Below are positions 9,185 to 18,608 of a stretch of DNA of 64,000 bases, in pieces. The notes under the pieces are model-generated. The model saw nothing but the letters and a program-made list of their open reading frames with translations. It ran no database searches and was not told where the DNA came from. Origin of the DNA: Streptococcus sanguinis (GTDB lineage: Bacteria; Bacillota; Bacilli; Lactobacillales; Streptococcaceae); the NCBI RefSeq assembly GCF_019929225.1, contig NZ_JAHZPA010000002.1, positions 186,001-250,000 of the forward strand. The letters run 5' to 3'. The translations under genes and the position numbers were made by a program. The first letter of the stretch is position 1. Each line of letters starts with the position of its first letter.

Positions 9185-9840
9185 AAGAGTAGGGATTTAT
9201 AGAAAATAATCACCACCACACCAAACAAAAGACAAGGTACAAATGCTAGCCTGTCTTTTTTCTTTTTAAAGCAGAAGCAGGCGAGGCCAGAGAAGCTAGC
9301 GATTTGGATAAGAATGAGAATCTCTGTCAGGCTGAAAATAGCTGAGCAGGACGCCAGAAAGAGAAAGTCGCCAGCTCCAATACGAAAATTATAAAAGAAG
9401 GCTAGAAGTCCTAGGGTTAAAAAGAAGAGCATGAGAAGATTGACGCCTGCTGTCATCATCATCAAGAACTGAAAAACCAGCCAGACCATCAGGGGATATT
9501 GCTGCTCTCTTTGATCGTAGATGGCTAGGGTCAAGCCCATAGTGAATAGTAGGAGTTGACTGATGGAAATCGTGCCAAGCGAAGTTGCCAGAAAAAGACC
9601 GCCCAAGATACATTCAAAAAATAAATAGCGTAAGGGAATCTTGTCTCCACAGAAGCGGCAACGAAGACGGTTCATGATTTGTGAAAAAATAGGAATCAAA
9701 TCACGCGGTGCCAATCTTTTCCCGCAGGTATTGCAATGACTAGCGGGAGCAATGATAGAATGCTCTGGGAAGCGGTCGATGACCAAGCCTAGGAATGAGG
9801 CAAAGACAGTACCAACGATAAAAAAGTATAGGTGAATCAT
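9178..9840 (-). CDS. Prepilin peptidase / N-methyltransferase (A24 family)
   Basis: Membrane aspartyl protease that cleaves leaders of type IV pilin-like competence pseudopilins (PilD/ComC; CilC in pneumococcus). It has 220 residues. Two CxxC pairs (C36/C39, C61/C64) mark the zinc-bearing cytoplasmic loop. The catalytic aspartates are D109 (IYDQREQQYP) and D158 in GAGD, and several membrane helices surround them. Its last 47 codons contain repeat copy 2 and then end in sequence supplied by the inserted module, so its C-terminus (FYKSLLFY) is likely new. Reading the same frame through copy 1 gives a similar-length tail (SYKLLLLG), the probable ancestral end. Confidence 0.9.
   Translation of the reverse strand: MIHLYFFIVGTVFASFLGLVIDRFPEHSIIAPASHCNTCGKRLAPRDLIPIFSQIMNRLRCRFCGDKIPLRYLFFECILGGLFLATSLGTISISQLLLFTMGLTLAIYDQREQQYPLMVWLVFQFLMMMTAGVNLLMLFFLTLGLLAFFYNFRIGAGDFLFLASCSAIFSLTEILILIQIASFSGLACFCFKKKKDRLAFVPCLLFGVVVIIFYKSLLFY
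9204..9314 (+). repeat. 111-bp direct repeat, copy 2
   Basis: This is identical to 7546-7656. On the minus strand it encodes part of the functional prepilin peptidase C-terminal region. On the plus strand it carries the duplicate of the trp operon terminator. Confidence 0.92.
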
Positions 9841-9922
9841 ACTTATTTATTCGTAAATTTAAACAGAAAAATTCTGAAATTTTGCAACTTTTCTAATAAA
9901 GTCCTTTTTTGAAACTTTTGTC

Positions 9923-9951
9923 TTGACTTTCTTATTTAGAAACATTATAAT
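9923..9951 (+). promoter_or_regulatory. Promoter of dpr
   Basis: TTGACT (9923-9928), exactly 17 bases, and TATAAT (9946-9951) give a near-consensus vegetative promoter. Transcription would begin near 9958, upstream of the PerR box. Confidence 0.8.
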
Positions 9952-9971
9952 TAAACCATAATCTAAAAAGA

Positions 9972-9986
9972 TTAGAATCATTATAA
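9972..9986 (+). promoter_or_regulatory. PerR box in front of dpr
   Basis: TTAGAATCATTATAA matches the PerR consensus TTAnAATnATTnTAA at every fixed position. It lies just downstream of the expected transcription start, where bound PerR would block dpr until peroxide inactivates it. A PerR-type gene lies at 49035. Confidence 0.8.
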
Positions 9987-10006
9987 ATAAAAACGAGGTA
10001 GATACA

Positions 10007-10522
10007 ATGACACAAGTAAAAAATGGTGCAGCAACTGACGTAGCAACTTTTAGCAATCAAAAGGCTTTGCCAAAGACTAAGGCTATTCTTAATCAAGTTG
10101 TGGCAGATCTTTATACAGCTCATATCGCTCTTCACCAAGTTCACTGGTATATGCGTGGCGCAGGCTTCATGGTTTGGCATCCAAAAATGGATGAATACAT
10201 GGAAACTTTGGATACAACTTTGGATGAAGTCAGCGAGCGCTTGATTACACTGGGAGGCAAGCCTTATTCTACCTTGACCGAGTTTATCCAACACAGCAAG
10301 ATTGAAGAAAAAGCTGGTGAGTTCAGCAAGAATGTAGAAGAAAGTCTGGCGCGTGTGATTGAGATTTTCCGTTATCTGACAGGTCTTTACCAAGAAGCTT
10401 TGGATGTAACAGACGAAGAAGGGGACGATGTAACCAATGATATCTTTGTCGGTGCCAAGGCTGACCTTGAAAAGACTATCTGGATGCTGACAGCTGAAAT
10501 TGGTCAAGCACCAGGTTTATAA
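10007..10522 (+). CDS. dpr: Dps-like peroxide resistance protein
   Basis: Twelve-subunit ferritin-like protein that oxidises and stores ferrous iron, protecting DNA from Fenton chemistry; important in catalase-negative streptococci. The protein has 171 residues. The inter-subunit ferroxidase residues lie in HQVHWYMRG (H43, H46) and the following HPKMDEYMETLDTTLDEVSERL segment. A lysine-containing flexible N-terminus precedes the four-helix bundle. It is monocistronic, with its own strong promoter, PerR box and terminator. Confidence 0.95.
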   Translation: MTQVKNGAATDVATFSNQKALPKTKAILNQVVADLYTAHIALHQVHWYMRGAGFMVWHPKMDEYMETLDTTLDEVSERLITLGGKPYSTLTEFIQHSKIEEKAGEFSKNVEESLARVIEIFRYLTGLYQEALDVTDEEGDDVTNDIFVGAKADLEKTIWMLTAEIGQAPGL

Positions 10523-10540
10523 AAAAAATATCCATGCGAA

Positions 10541-10574
10541 ACAGAAAGGAAACAGGCTTTCCTTTCTGTTTTTT
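10541..10574 (+). terminator. Terminator of dpr
   Basis: A perfect 12-base stem (10541-10552 with 10558-10569), a CAGGC loop and a T run to 10574. Confidence 0.9.
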
Positions 10575-10614
10575 CATCTTGAAAAGCGCTGGAAAATCTG
10601 ATAAAATATAGCTC

Positions 10615-10833
10615 ATGAAAACCCTGTATGATGTTCAGCAATTTCTTAAAAGTTTCGGAATCATTATCTATATGGGCAAGCGCCTTTACGATATTGAGAT
10701 GATGAAAATCGAGCTGAAGAGAATTTATGATGCTGGTCTAATGGATAAGCTAGCTTATTTTGAGGCAGAGGCAGTCTTGCGCCGAGAACATCGCTTAGAG
10801 TTAGAATATTTAGAAAAGAAAAAGGAGACTTGA
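10615..10833 (+). CDS. yqgQ: YqgQ family protein (DUF910)
   Basis: Small cytoplasmic protein of 72 residues, a three-helix-bundle family of Firmicutes thought to bind nucleic acid; the precise role is unknown. The opening TLYDVQQFLKSFGIIIYMGKR and RLYDIEMM closely match the Bacillus YqgQ pattern. It ends two bases before the rhodanese-like gene, a neighbourhood also typical of Bacillus. A GATAAAAT -10-like sequence lies near 10600. Confidence 0.85.
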   Translation: MKTLYDVQQFLKSFGIIIYMGKRLYDIEMMKIELKRIYDAGLMDKLAYFEAEAVLRREHRLELEYLEKKKET

Positions 10834-10834
10834 G

Positions 10835-11215
10835 ATGACAATTTGGATTTTGTGGGCGGTACTTTTGGGAATAATTGGCTGGATGGGCTTTAATTATTTG
10901 CGCCTTCGTCAGGCAGCAAAAATCGTGGATAATGGGGAATTTGAAGACCTGATTCGCCAAGGTCAGTTGGTTGATCTGCGGGATCCAGCTGATTTCCATC
11001 GGAAGCATATCTTAGGCGCTCGCAATATTCCATCTCAGCAGCTCAAGGACAGTGTCGGTGCACTTCGCAAGGACAAGGCTGTTCTCCTCTATGAAAATAG
11101 TCGTGGTCAACGCGTGACCAATGCGGCTCTGTATCTGAAAAAACAAGGATTTAAAGAAATCTATATTCTTTCTTATGGGTTGGATTCTTGGAATGGCAAG
11201 GTGAAGGCTAGTTAA
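10835..11215 (+). CDS. Membrane-anchored rhodanese-like protein lacking the catalytic cysteine
   Basis: It has 126 residues: an N-terminal membrane helix (about residues 3-21), then a single rhodanese fold (LVDLRDPADFHRKHILGARNIP, and YILSYGLDSW at the end). In active rhodaneses the loop reads CxxGxR; here it reads LYENSRGQR, so the sulfur-accepting cysteine is absent. It is therefore probably a non-catalytic binding or sensing domain. It forms a pair with yqgQ just upstream. Confidence 0.85.
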   Translation: MTIWILWAVLLGIIGWMGFNYLRLRQAAKIVDNGEFEDLIRQGQLVDLRDPADFHRKHILGARNIPSQQLKDSVGALRKDKAVLLYENSRGQRVTNAALYLKKQGFKEIYILSYGLDSWNGKVKAS

Positions 11216-11304
11216 CATAAATCAAAAATTTGTCGCATTATATATACAAAGCTAGTTTCTTATGTTATAATAAATTAATATTAATTTTAAGGAGTTTTTA
11301 GAAC

Positions 11305-11544
11305 ATGCAAGAAAAGAAAAAATCCTCTCTTGTTTTAGGCATCCTATCTATCATCTTTGGTTTTTTCATTCCATTGGTAGGTCTTATTTTGGGTATTATA
11401 GGTTTGGTGTTGGCTAATTCACATCAAAAAGAGTCTAAATTAGACTATAAAACAGAAAAAATTCTGGGTATCGTAGGGATTGTAATTTCCGTAATTGTTT
11501 GGATTCTAAATGTCATGGTACTTATGAACGGAGCAGGCTACTAA
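11305..11544 (+). CDS. DUF4190-like small membrane protein
   Basis: A 79-residue protein with two hydrophobic helices (about 10-36 and 51-73) joined by a charged loop (HQKESKLDYKTEK). Glycine-rich GILSIIFGF and GIIGLVLA resemble DUF4190 proteins, whose function is unknown. A ribosome site AAGGAG precedes the ATG, and TATAAT near 11267 is the likely -10 box. It is followed by a bidirectional terminator. Confidence 0.75.
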   Translation: MQEKKKSSLVLGILSIIFGFFIPLVGLILGIIGLVLANSHQKESKLDYKTEKILGIVGIVISVIVWILNVMVLMNGAGY

Positions 11545-11576
11545 CAAAAAAGCTTTATTTTTTAAAGCTTTTTTGT
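11544..11576. terminator. Bidirectional terminator
   Basis: ACAAAAAAGCTTTA and TAAAGCTTTTTTGT form a 14-base stem separated by a T-rich loop, between convergent genes. Confidence 0.85.
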
Positions 11577-11577
11577 T

Positions 11578-12303
11578 TCACCGACTTTTCTCCAAATATT
11601 TTTTAATGATCTCTAATTCGTCTTGGTTCAAAGCACGGTAATCGCCTTTTGCTAGGTCTGGGTCTAATGTAAAATCTCCGAATTGAATTCGCTTGAGATA
11701 GGTGACCTTGACACCAATTGCCAGAAACATCTTTTTAATCTGGTGGAATTTCCCCTCGGAAATCTTGACGGTAGCACGGCTCAGACTGGAGCTGGTAGAG
11801 AGGATAGAAAGCTGGGCAGGCTGACAGATGGTACCGTCTAAAAAGCGAATGCCTTCTTGAAAGGCAATTTTGTCCTGAGGGGTCAAAGGTCCATTGACTT
11901 CTACATAGTAAGTTTTTTCGACATGATATTGAGGGTGCAGCAGCTGAAATCCCAAAGGACCATTGTCGGTAATCAGAAGAAGGCCTTCGGTATCTCTATC
12001 CAGCCGTCCGATAGAGTAAAGATTTTCTTTCTCTATCTCCTTGTCCAGCAAATCTAGAACAGTCAATTTTTCAGCGTCGCGATTGGCAGTGACTGCATCT
12101 GCGGGTTTATTCAGCATGTAGTAACGGTGGGCAGGGCCGCCGACCTGTTTTCCTTGAAAAGTAATCTGCTGCAGGCCGGTATCAACGTTTTGGCTGAGTT
12201 TGCAGGCGGGTTTACCATCCACTAAAATCTGTTTTTGTAAAAGGCTTTGTTTCATCTTTTTTCGGCTGATACAATTAGCAGCCAGCAGTTGGTCGAGGCG
12301 CAT
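11578..12303 (-). CDS. Small-subunit-type rRNA pseudouridine synthase (RsuA/RluB family)
   Basis: Converts a specific rRNA uridine to pseudouridine; the RsuA-like shape suggests 16S rRNA. It has 241 residues. An N-terminal S4 RNA-binding domain (MRLDQLLAANCISRKKMKQ to about residue 55) is followed by the synthase domain with GRLDRDTEGLLL, whose second Asp is the catalytic nucleophile. NKPADAVTA and GKFHQIKKMF are the other conserved blocks. It stands alone on the minus strand, convergent with the DUF4190 gene. Confidence 0.9.
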   Translation of the reverse strand: MRLDQLLAANCISRKKMKQSLLQKQILVDGKPACKLSQNVDTGLQQITFQGKQVGGPAHRYYMLNKPADAVTANRDAEKLTVLDLLDKEIEKENLYSIGRLDRDTEGLLLITDNGPLGFQLLHPQYHVEKTYYVEVNGPLTPQDKIAFQEGIRFLDGTICQPAQLSILSTSSSLSRATVKISEGKFHQIKKMFLAIGVKVTYLKRIQFGDFTLDPDLAKGDYRALNQDELEIIKKYLEKSR

Positions 12304-12434
12304 CTGTTTTCCTTATTTTTTTCTAAATCATAACATAAATTTTCAGGATGGGAAATGCAAATCCTCATGGAGCTCCCATATTTTTTAATGAAAACATTTA
12401 CACTCATCAAAGCCGTGTTTTTTGCCTGCGTCTG

Positions 12435-12443
12435 TGGTATAAT
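12435..12443 (+). promoter_or_regulatory. Extended -10 promoter of typA
   Basis: TGGTATAAT is a full extended -10 element about 40 bases before the typA ATG. The matching -35 region is weak. Confidence 0.6.
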
Positions 12444-12483
12444 TGTTCAGTTAGAAATAAAATTTAAAAATTCAGAGGAAATC

Positions 12484-14331
12484 ATGACAAAATTAAGAGA
12501 AGATATCCGTAACATTGCGATTATCGCCCACGTTGACCACGGGAAAACAACCCTCGTTGACGAATTATTGAAGCAATCTGAAACTCTTGATGCTCGTACA
12601 GAGTTGGCAGAGCGTGCTATGGATTCAAACGATATTGAAAAAGAGCGCGGTATTACCATCCTTGCTAAAAATACAGCCGTTGCTTATAACGGAACTCGTA
12701 TCAACATTATGGATACACCAGGACACGCGGACTTCGGTGGAGAAGTTGAGCGTATCATGAAAATGGTTGATGGTGTTGTTTTGGTTGTAGATGCCTACGA
12801 AGGAACCATGCCACAAACTCGTTTCGTATTGAAAAAAGCCCTTGAACAGGATCTTGTCCCAATCGTTGTTGTCAACAAAATTGACAAACCATCAGCTCGT
12901 CCAGCAGAAGTAGTGGACGAAGTATTGGAACTCTTCATCGAGCTTGGTGCAGATGATGACCAGCTTGATTTCCCAGTTGTTTATGCTTCAGCTATCAACG
13001 GAACATCTTCATTGTCAGACGATCCAGCTGATCAAGAAAAAACAATGGCACCAATCTTTGATACCATCATCGACCATATCCCAGCGCCAGTGGACAATTC
13101 AGATGAGCCTTTGCAGTTCCAAGTCTCACTTTTGGACTATAATGACTTCGTTGGCCGTATCGGTATCGGACGTGTCTTTCGTGGTACTGTTAAGGTTGGG
13201 GACCAAGTTACCCTTTCTAAACTAGACGGAACAACAAAAAACTTCCGTGTTACAAAACTCTTCGGTTTCTTTGGCTTGGAACGTCGTGAAATCCAAGAAG
13301 CCAAAGCGGGTGACTTGATTGCCGTTTCCGGTATGGAAGATATCTTTGTCGGTGAAACCATCACTCCGACAGACGCAGTTGAAGCTCTTCCAATCCTACA
13401 CATCGATGAGCCAACTCTTCAAATGACTTTCTTGGTCAACAACTCACCATTTGCTGGTAAAGAAGGTAAATGGGTAACTTCTCGTAAGGTGGAAGAACGC
13501 TTGCAAGCAGAATTGCAAACAGACGTTTCCCTTCGTGTTGACCCAACTGATTCACCAGACAAGTGGATCGTTTCAGGTCGTGGTGAACTACACTTGTCAA
13601 TCCTGATTGAAACAATGCGTCGTGAAGGTTATGAGCTGCAAGTATCTCGTCCAGAAGTTATCGTGAAAGAAATCGATGGCGTTAAGTGCGAGCCATTTGA
13701 GCGTGTCCAAATTGATACTCCAGAAGAATACCAAGGATCTGTTATCCAAAGCCTTTCTGAACGTAAGGGTGAAATGTTGGATATGATCTCAACTGGTAAT
13801 GGTCAAACTCGTTTGGTCTTCCTTGTTCCAGCGCGTGGTTTGATCGGATATTCAACTGAGTTCTTGTCAATGACCCGTGGTTACGGTATCATGAACCATA
13901 CCTTTGACCAATACTTGCCATTGATTCCAGGTGAAATTGGTGGACGTCACCGTGGTGCGCTTGTTTCCATCGATGCTGGTAAGGCAACGACCTACTCTAT
14001 CATGTCTATCGAAGAGCGCGGAACTATTTTTGTTAACCCAGGTACTGAGGTTTATGAAGGAATGATCATCGGTGAAAACTCTCGTGAAAATGACTTAACT
14101 GTTAATATCACTAAAGCCAAGCAGATGACCAACGTTCGTTCTGCAACCAAGGATCAGACAGCAGTTATCAAGACACCACGTATCTTGACCTTGGAAGAAT
14201 CGCTGGAGTTCTTGAACGATGATGAGTACATGGAAGTAACGCCAGAATCTATTCGTCTGCGTAAGCAAATTTTGAACAAACAAGAACGCGAAAAAGCCAA
14301 TAAAAAGAAAAAATCAGCTGCAGCTGAATAA
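12484..14331 (+). CDS. typA: Ribosome-associated GTPase TypA/BipA
   Basis: Translational GTPase that assists ribosome assembly and stress responses. The product from the ATG at 12484 has 615 residues, the usual size. An ATG at 12355 would add 43 residues translated from the promoter and is rejected. The G domain carries AHVDHGKTT (G1), RGITI (G2), [11 protein letters not shown] (G3) and NKIDKP (G4), followed by EF-G-like domains and the BipA-specific C-terminus. Codon choice is strongly biased, as in highly expressed genes. Confidence 0.97.
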   Translation: MTKLREDIRNIAIIAHVDHGKTTLVDELLKQSETLDARTELAERAMDSNDIEKERGITILAKNTAVAYNGTRINIMDTPGHADFGGEVERIMKMVDGVVLVVDAYEGTMPQTRFVLKKALEQDLVPIVVVNKIDKPSARPAEVVDEVLELFIELGADDDQLDFPVVYASAINGTSSLSDDPADQEKTMAPIFDTIIDHIPAPVDNSDEPLQFQVSLLDYNDFVGRIGIGRVFRGTVKVGDQVTLSKLDGTTKNFRVTKLFGFFGLERREIQEAKAGDLIAVSGMEDIFVGETITPTDAVEALPILHIDEPTLQMTFLVNNSPFAGKEGKWVTSRKVEERLQAELQTDVSLRVDPTDSPDKWIVSGRGELHLSILIETMRREGYELQVSRPEVIVKEIDGVKCEPFERVQIDTPEEYQGSVIQSLSERKGEMLDMISTGNGQTRLVFLVPARGLIGYSTEFLSMTRGYGIMNHTFDQYLPLIPGEIGGRHRGALVSIDAGKATTYSIMSIEERGTIFVNPGTEVYEGMIIGENSRENDLTVNITKAKQMTNVRSATKDQTAVIKTPRILTLEESLEFLNDDEYMEVTPESIRLRKQILNKQEREKANKKKKSAAAE

Positions 14332-14354
14332 GCAAAAAGGAAAGGAGCAGCAAA

Positions 14355-14624
14355 ATGGTTTATCTTATCATTGGGATTTTAATCCTCTTTTTCTACATTT
14401 TTGCTGTTCCATCCAGTATTAAAGGGACTGTTAATGCAGTGACCATGGTGCTACTGATTGTAGCCTTAATTATCTTATTTGGCTTAGGCATTTTTAAAAT
14501 TTTCCAGTTGCCGGCTGAATATTTTGTAGGCTTCGGCCTATCCGTAGTGACCGTCTTGGCTTTACGGGATATCAATCGCCTCAAGCCGCCTAAGAAATCA
14601 AAAAAGAATTTTGATGAAGAATAA
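14355..14624 (+). CDS. DUF3165 family membrane protein
   Basis: An 89-residue streptococcal protein with three predicted membrane helices (about 2-20, 27-46 and 52-70) and a cytoplasmic basic tail (NRLKPPKKSKKN). The function is unknown. It follows typA by 23 bases with its own AAAGGAG ribosome site and is probably cotranscribed. Confidence 0.8.
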   Translation: MVYLIIGILILFFYIFAVPSSIKGTVNAVTMVLLIVALIILFGLGIFKIFQLPAEYFVGFGLSVVTVLALRDINRLKPPKKSKKNFDEE

Positions 14625-14630
14625 TAAATG

Positions 14631-14677
14631 AGCAAGAACTTAGAAAGCTAGATAGACTTTTTGAGATCTTGCTTTTT
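14631..14677 (+). terminator. Terminator after typA-DUF3165
   Basis: AGCAAGA (14631-14637) pairs with TCTTGCT (14667-14673) around a long loop, followed by a T run. The remaining bases to murD are AT-rich, with GGTAAAAT near 14818 as a -10 candidate. Confidence 0.65.
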
Positions 14678-14854
14678 TGTTGATCTATATTTTTACAAAA
14701 ATAATAGGTTTATGTTACAAAATATTTCAAATAGATGAAAACATATCATTTTTTTCAAAACTTGCTTACAGTCGAAAATAAAAGACTCCTATGACTTTTT
14801 TATTTCCACAAAAAAAGGTAAAATAGAGTGAAGTATGAATGGAAGAGGTTGCTT

Positions 14855-16207
14855 ATGAAAAATATAGCAAATTTTGCCAATAAAAAGGTTTTGGTTCTGG
14901 GATTGGCCAAGTCGGGTGAGTCAGCTGCTCGCCTTTTAGATAAATTAGGAGCTATCGTGACAGTTAACGACGGTAAACCTTTCGAGGAAAATCCTGCTGC
15001 TCAATCCTTGCTAGAAGAAGGTATAAAAGTGGTGACAGGAGGCCATCCTTTGGAGTTATTGGACGAAGACTTTGAATTGATGGTGAAAAATCCGGGTATT
15101 CCTTATGACAATGCCATGGTCGTTCGAGCTCTTGAAAAGAAGATTCCTGTTATCACTGAAGTAGAGTTGGCTTATCTAATTTCAGAAGCACCGATTATTG
15201 GTATTACGGGTTCAAATGGTAAGACGACGACCACAACCATGATTGCGCAAGTCTTGACGGCTGGCGGTCAAAACGGTTTATTGTCTGGTAATATCGGTTT
15301 TCCTGCTAGTCAAGTAGCCCAAACAGCCAGCAGCAAGGATACACTGGTCATGGAACTGTCTTCCTTCCAGTTGATGGGGATTGAGGCTTTTCATCCGCAA
15401 ATCGCTGTTATTACCAACCTCATGCCGACTCATTTGGATTATCACGGCTCTGTTGAGGAATATGCAGCTGCCAAGTGGAATGTCCAGAAAAACATGACAG
15501 CTGATGATTATCTGGTTTTGAATTTCAATCAAGATTGGGCAAAGGAAATGGCTAGCCAGACTCAGGCTACTGTTGTGCCTTTTTCAACGACTGAAAAGGT
15601 GGATGGTGCCTATTTAGAGGGTGATGTCTTGACCTTCCGTGGAGAAGCGATTATGCAGGCGGCTGAAATCGGCGTTCCTGGCAGTCACAATGTTGAAAAC
15701 GCTCTGGCTACGATTGCAGTAGCCAAGCTTCGTGGTATTGACAATCAGACGATTAAAGAAGTCTTGTCAGCTTTTGGGGGTGTTAAGCACCGTCTTCAGT
15801 ATGTGGGGCAGGTAAATGAGGTTGCCTTTTACAATGACAGTAAGTCTACCAATATCTTGGCAACCCAGAAAGCCCTGTCTGGTTTTGACAATAGCAAGGT
15901 GATTCTGATTGCAGGCGGCTTGGACCGTGGCAATGAATTTGACGAGTTGGTGCCTGACCTCAAAGGTCTTAAGAAAATGGTTATCTTAGGACAATCAGCT
16001 GCGCGTGTAAAGAGGGCGGCTGATCAGGCTGGTGTTTCTTATCTGGATGCGACTGATGTCCGGGATGCGGCTCATAAGGCCTTTGCTCAAGCGGAGCCAG
16101 GAGACATTGTCTTGCTTAGTCCTGCCAATGCCAGCTGGGATATGTATAGTAATTTTGAAGTCCGTGGCGATGAATTTCTCGCTGCATTTGAAGAATTAAA
16201 AGGTTAA
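14855..16207 (+). CDS. murD: UDP-N-acetylmuramoyl-L-alanine--D-glutamate ligase
   Basis: Cytoplasmic Mur ligase that adds D-glutamate to the peptidoglycan precursor. The start ATG at 14855 gives 450 residues and matches the family; an in-frame ATG at 14828 adds nine residues and is less likely. The N-terminal UDP-binding fold holds [17 protein letters not shown], the central ATP site [14 protein letters not shown], and the C-terminal domain includes HRLQYVG and NDSKSTN. It starts the murD-murG-divIB group, with murG two bases downstream. Confidence 0.97.
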   Translation: MKNIANFANKKVLVLGLAKSGESAARLLDKLGAIVTVNDGKPFEENPAAQSLLEEGIKVVTGGHPLELLDEDFELMVKNPGIPYDNAMVVRALEKKIPVITEVELAYLISEAPIIGITGSNGKTTTTTMIAQVLTAGGQNGLLSGNIGFPASQVAQTASSKDTLVMELSSFQLMGIEAFHPQIAVITNLMPTHLDYHGSVEEYAAAKWNVQKNMTADDYLVLNFNQDWAKEMASQTQATVVPFSTTEKVDGAYLEGDVLTFRGEAIMQAAEIGVPGSHNVENALATIAVAKLRGIDNQTIKEVLSAFGGVKHRLQYVGQVNEVAFYNDSKSTNILATQKALSGFDNSKVILIAGGLDRGNEFDELVPDLKGLKKMVILGQSAARVKRAADQAGVSYLDATDVRDAAHKAFAQAEPGDIVLLSPANASWDMYSNFEVRGDEFLAAFEELKG

Positions 16208-16208
16208 G

Positions 16209-17279
16209 ATGAAAAAGATTGTATTTACAGGTGGAGGAACGGTCGGGCATGTAACCCTCAACCTTCTCCTGATTCCGAAATTTATCAAAGAAGGCTGGCA
16301 GGTCCACTATATTGGCGATAAGCATGGTATTGAGTACCAGGAAATCCAAAAGTCTGGACTAGACGTGACCTTCCATTCGGTAGCTACGGGCAAGCTTCGT
16401 CGCTACTTTTCTTGGCAGAATCTGCTGGATGGCTTTAAGGTCGTCTGGGGTATTTTCCAGTCGCTGGGCATTATGCTCAAGGTACGGCCGCAGGCGCTCT
16501 TTTCTAAGGGAGGCTTTGTGTCCGTTCCGCCCGTGATTGCAGCCCGACTGTCAGGAGTGCCTGTCTATGTTCATGAGTCGGATCTATCCATTGGCTTGGC
16601 CAATAAAATTGCCTATAAGTGTGCGACCAAGATGTATGCGACCTTTGAGCAACCTTCCAGTCTGACCAAGATTGAGCATGTCGGAGCTGTGACCAAGGTC
16701 GGTAACCAAGAGTCAGTCCCACCGCAGGAACTAGAAGAAATTCGTCAATATTTTGATAGAGAACTGCCCACACTGCTTTTTGTCGGCGGTTCTGCTGGTG
16801 CTAAGGTCTTTAATAACTTTGTCAGCCAGAATCAAGCTGCACTGACCGAGCATTATAACATCATCAATCTGACAGGCGATGCAAGTTTGGATGTTTTGTC
16901 TGACCGTCTCTTTCGAAAAGCCTATGTGACCGAGCTCTATCAGCCTTTGATGGACTTGGCAGATGTAGTGGTGACCCGTGGCGGTTCCAATACAATCTTT
17001 GAGCTCTTGGCCATGGCTAAGCTGCACATTATTGTTCCTCTGGGACGCGAAGCCAGCCGCGGCGATCAGATTGAAAATGCCGATTATTTTGTGGAAAAGG
17101 GATATGCCAAGCAATTGGCAGAGGAACAGCTGGATATGAGCAATTTACAGACAGCTCTTGATGACCTTTTGGCGAACCAGGCTTCTTATCATCAAGCTAT
17201 GAAAAATTCTCAGGAAATCAAGTCTGTAGATGAATTTTATGCTTTATTGAAAGCGGATATTGACAAGGGAAAGAAATGA
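16209..17279 (+). CDS. murG: Undecaprenyl-PP-MurNAc-pentapeptide GlcNAc transferase
   Basis: Membrane-associated GT-B glycosyltransferase that makes lipid II from lipid I. It has 356 residues. The N-terminal loop reads [13 protein letters not shown], the streptococcal form of the glycine-rich G loop. The second-domain loop is [13 protein letters not shown], and the UDP-GlcNAc site contains [16 protein letters not shown]. The stop overlaps the divIB start by four bases. Confidence 0.96.
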   Translation: MKKIVFTGGGTVGHVTLNLLLIPKFIKEGWQVHYIGDKHGIEYQEIQKSGLDVTFHSVATGKLRRYFSWQNLLDGFKVVWGIFQSLGIMLKVRPQALFSKGGFVSVPPVIAARLSGVPVYVHESDLSIGLANKIAYKCATKMYATFEQPSSLTKIEHVGAVTKVGNQESVPPQELEEIRQYFDRELPTLLFVGGSAGAKVFNNFVSQNQAALTEHYNIINLTGDASLDVLSDRLFRKAYVTELYQPLMDLADVVVTRGGSNTIFELLAMAKLHIIVPLGREASRGDQIENADYFVEKGYAKQLAEEQLDMSNLQTALDDLLANQASYHQAMKNSQEIKSVDEFYALLKADIDKGKK

Positions 17280-18487
17280 GCAAGAAAAACCACGATGAGC
17301 CAAAGGAAGAGGTAAGTGAGCACCTCTCTGAATGGCAGAAACGAAACAAAGAATATCTTGAAAAGAAGGCTCAGGAAGAGGCCAGCAAACAAAAGGAGCT
17401 GGAAAAAGAGGAAGCAAAAGAAGCTGAAGCTGAGGACTCAATTGAAAGCGAAGAAATAGCTGAAGAGACGGAAGAAGATGACTCATCTTATGAAGAGGAA
17501 GAAACAGAGTATTTAGAAGATGAATCATCTGAATCTGAGCTAGAGACTGAATTGAGCGAGAAAGAGCGCAAAAAACTGGAGAAACTTCAGAAAAAGGCAG
17601 AAAAAGAAGCTGCTAAGGTGCATATCTCGAGGATTCATATTTATCGAGCACTGCCGGTTTTGCTGGGCAGTGGCTTGATTTTTCTCCTGTCAGTTTATTT
17701 TTTGACGCCACTGGCGACCATGAAGACAATCGAATTTTCAGGGAATCAAATGGTCAGTCAGGAAGATCTGCTCAAAAGCAGTAAGATTGATGAGAAGGAC
17801 TATACTTTAACAACCTTTATCAATGGCGGCAATCATATCCGCAATATGAAAGCTTCTAGTCCTTGGATTAACAACCTGGAGATGGCTTATCAGTTTCCGA
17901 TTACTTTTCAGGTAAAGGTCAAGGAGTACGGAGTTCTGGCCTATCTGCATGAGGGCGGGCAGTACTATCCTATTCTGACAAATGGGGAGATTATTTCGGA
18001 CCCGACTGCTGCAGATTCTTTGCCAGAAACCCATATTTCGATAGAGTTTTCAGATAAAAAATTGATTAAGGAATTTGCCCTTCAAATTGAAAAGGTACCG
18101 GCTTCGGTCAAGAAAAATATTAAGACAGTTCAGCTGACTCCAAGCAAGGTGACACCGGACTTGGTTACGCTGACCATGCATGATGGCAACAAAGTCTTGG
18201 TACCAATTTCGCATATTGCCAAAAAACTGCCATATTACAAGGGAATCCAATCACAGTTGGAAGAGGATGTACCTAGTGTTGTAGATATGGAAGCAGGGAT
18301 TTTTAGTTATGTTGAAGGAGCTCAAAACGAGTCGTCTTCTTCTGACGAAGAAAAGCAGAAAGCAGAAGAGGAAGCGACGGGACAGCCAACAGAACAAGCG
18401 GCTGAGCAGGTGACAGAAAGTCAAGAACAAGAATCTGCAGAGCCACAAAATTCAACAGAAAACCCGGGAAATACCGAAAATCGCTAA
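17276..18487 (+). CDS. divIB: Cell division protein DivIB/FtsQ
   Basis: Bitopic divisome protein of 403 residues that acts with FtsL and DivIC. The long N-terminal cytoplasmic region (1-115) is very acidic and lysine-rich, with a charged coiled-coil look. One membrane helix lies at about 122-145 ([19 protein letters not shown]). The POTRA and beta domains follow ([16 protein letters not shown] through YKGIQSQL). The C-terminal tail (about 345-403) is rich in Glu, Gln and Ser. It overlaps murG by four bases. Confidence 0.93.
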   Translation: MSKKNHDEPKEEVSEHLSEWQKRNKEYLEKKAQEEASKQKELEKEEAKEAEAEDSIESEEIAEETEEDDSSYEEEETEYLEDESSESELETELSEKERKKLEKLQKKAEKEAAKVHISRIHIYRALPVLLGSGLIFLLSVYFLTPLATMKTIEFSGNQMVSQEDLLKSSKIDEKDYTLTTFINGGNHIRNMKASSPWINNLEMAYQFPITFQVKVKEYGVLAYLHEGGQYYPILTNGEIISDPTAADSLPETHISIEFSDKKLIKEFALQIEKVPASVKKNIKTVQLTPSKVTPDLVTLTMHDGNKVLVPISHIAKKLPYYKGIQSQLEEDVPSVVDMEAGIFSYVEGAQNESSSSDEEKQKAEEEATGQPTEQAAEQVTESQEQESAEPQNSTENPGNTENR

Positions 18488-18525
18488 ATTATATGTAGAA
18501 AAACTGCGCATTTTCATTTTCTTTA

Positions 18526-18534
18526 TGTTATAAT
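18526..18534 (+). promoter_or_regulatory. Extended -10 promoter of ftsA-ftsZ
   Basis: TGTTATAAT lies 75 bases upstream of the ftsA ATG in the 121-base gap after divIB. The -35 region is poor, as is common for extended -10 promoters. Confidence 0.55.
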
Positions 18535-18608
18535 AAAGCTTGGGTAACTCTAATTTTTAGCGTTATTAGTATAGACCGGAAACATGGAAGATAGAGAGGA
18601 CTGGTGTA

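Noticed and set aside
12355..12483. 43-codon N-terminal extension of TypA
   Set aside because: It covers the promoter (TGGTATAAT), and the product from 12484 has normal length and a good ribosome site.
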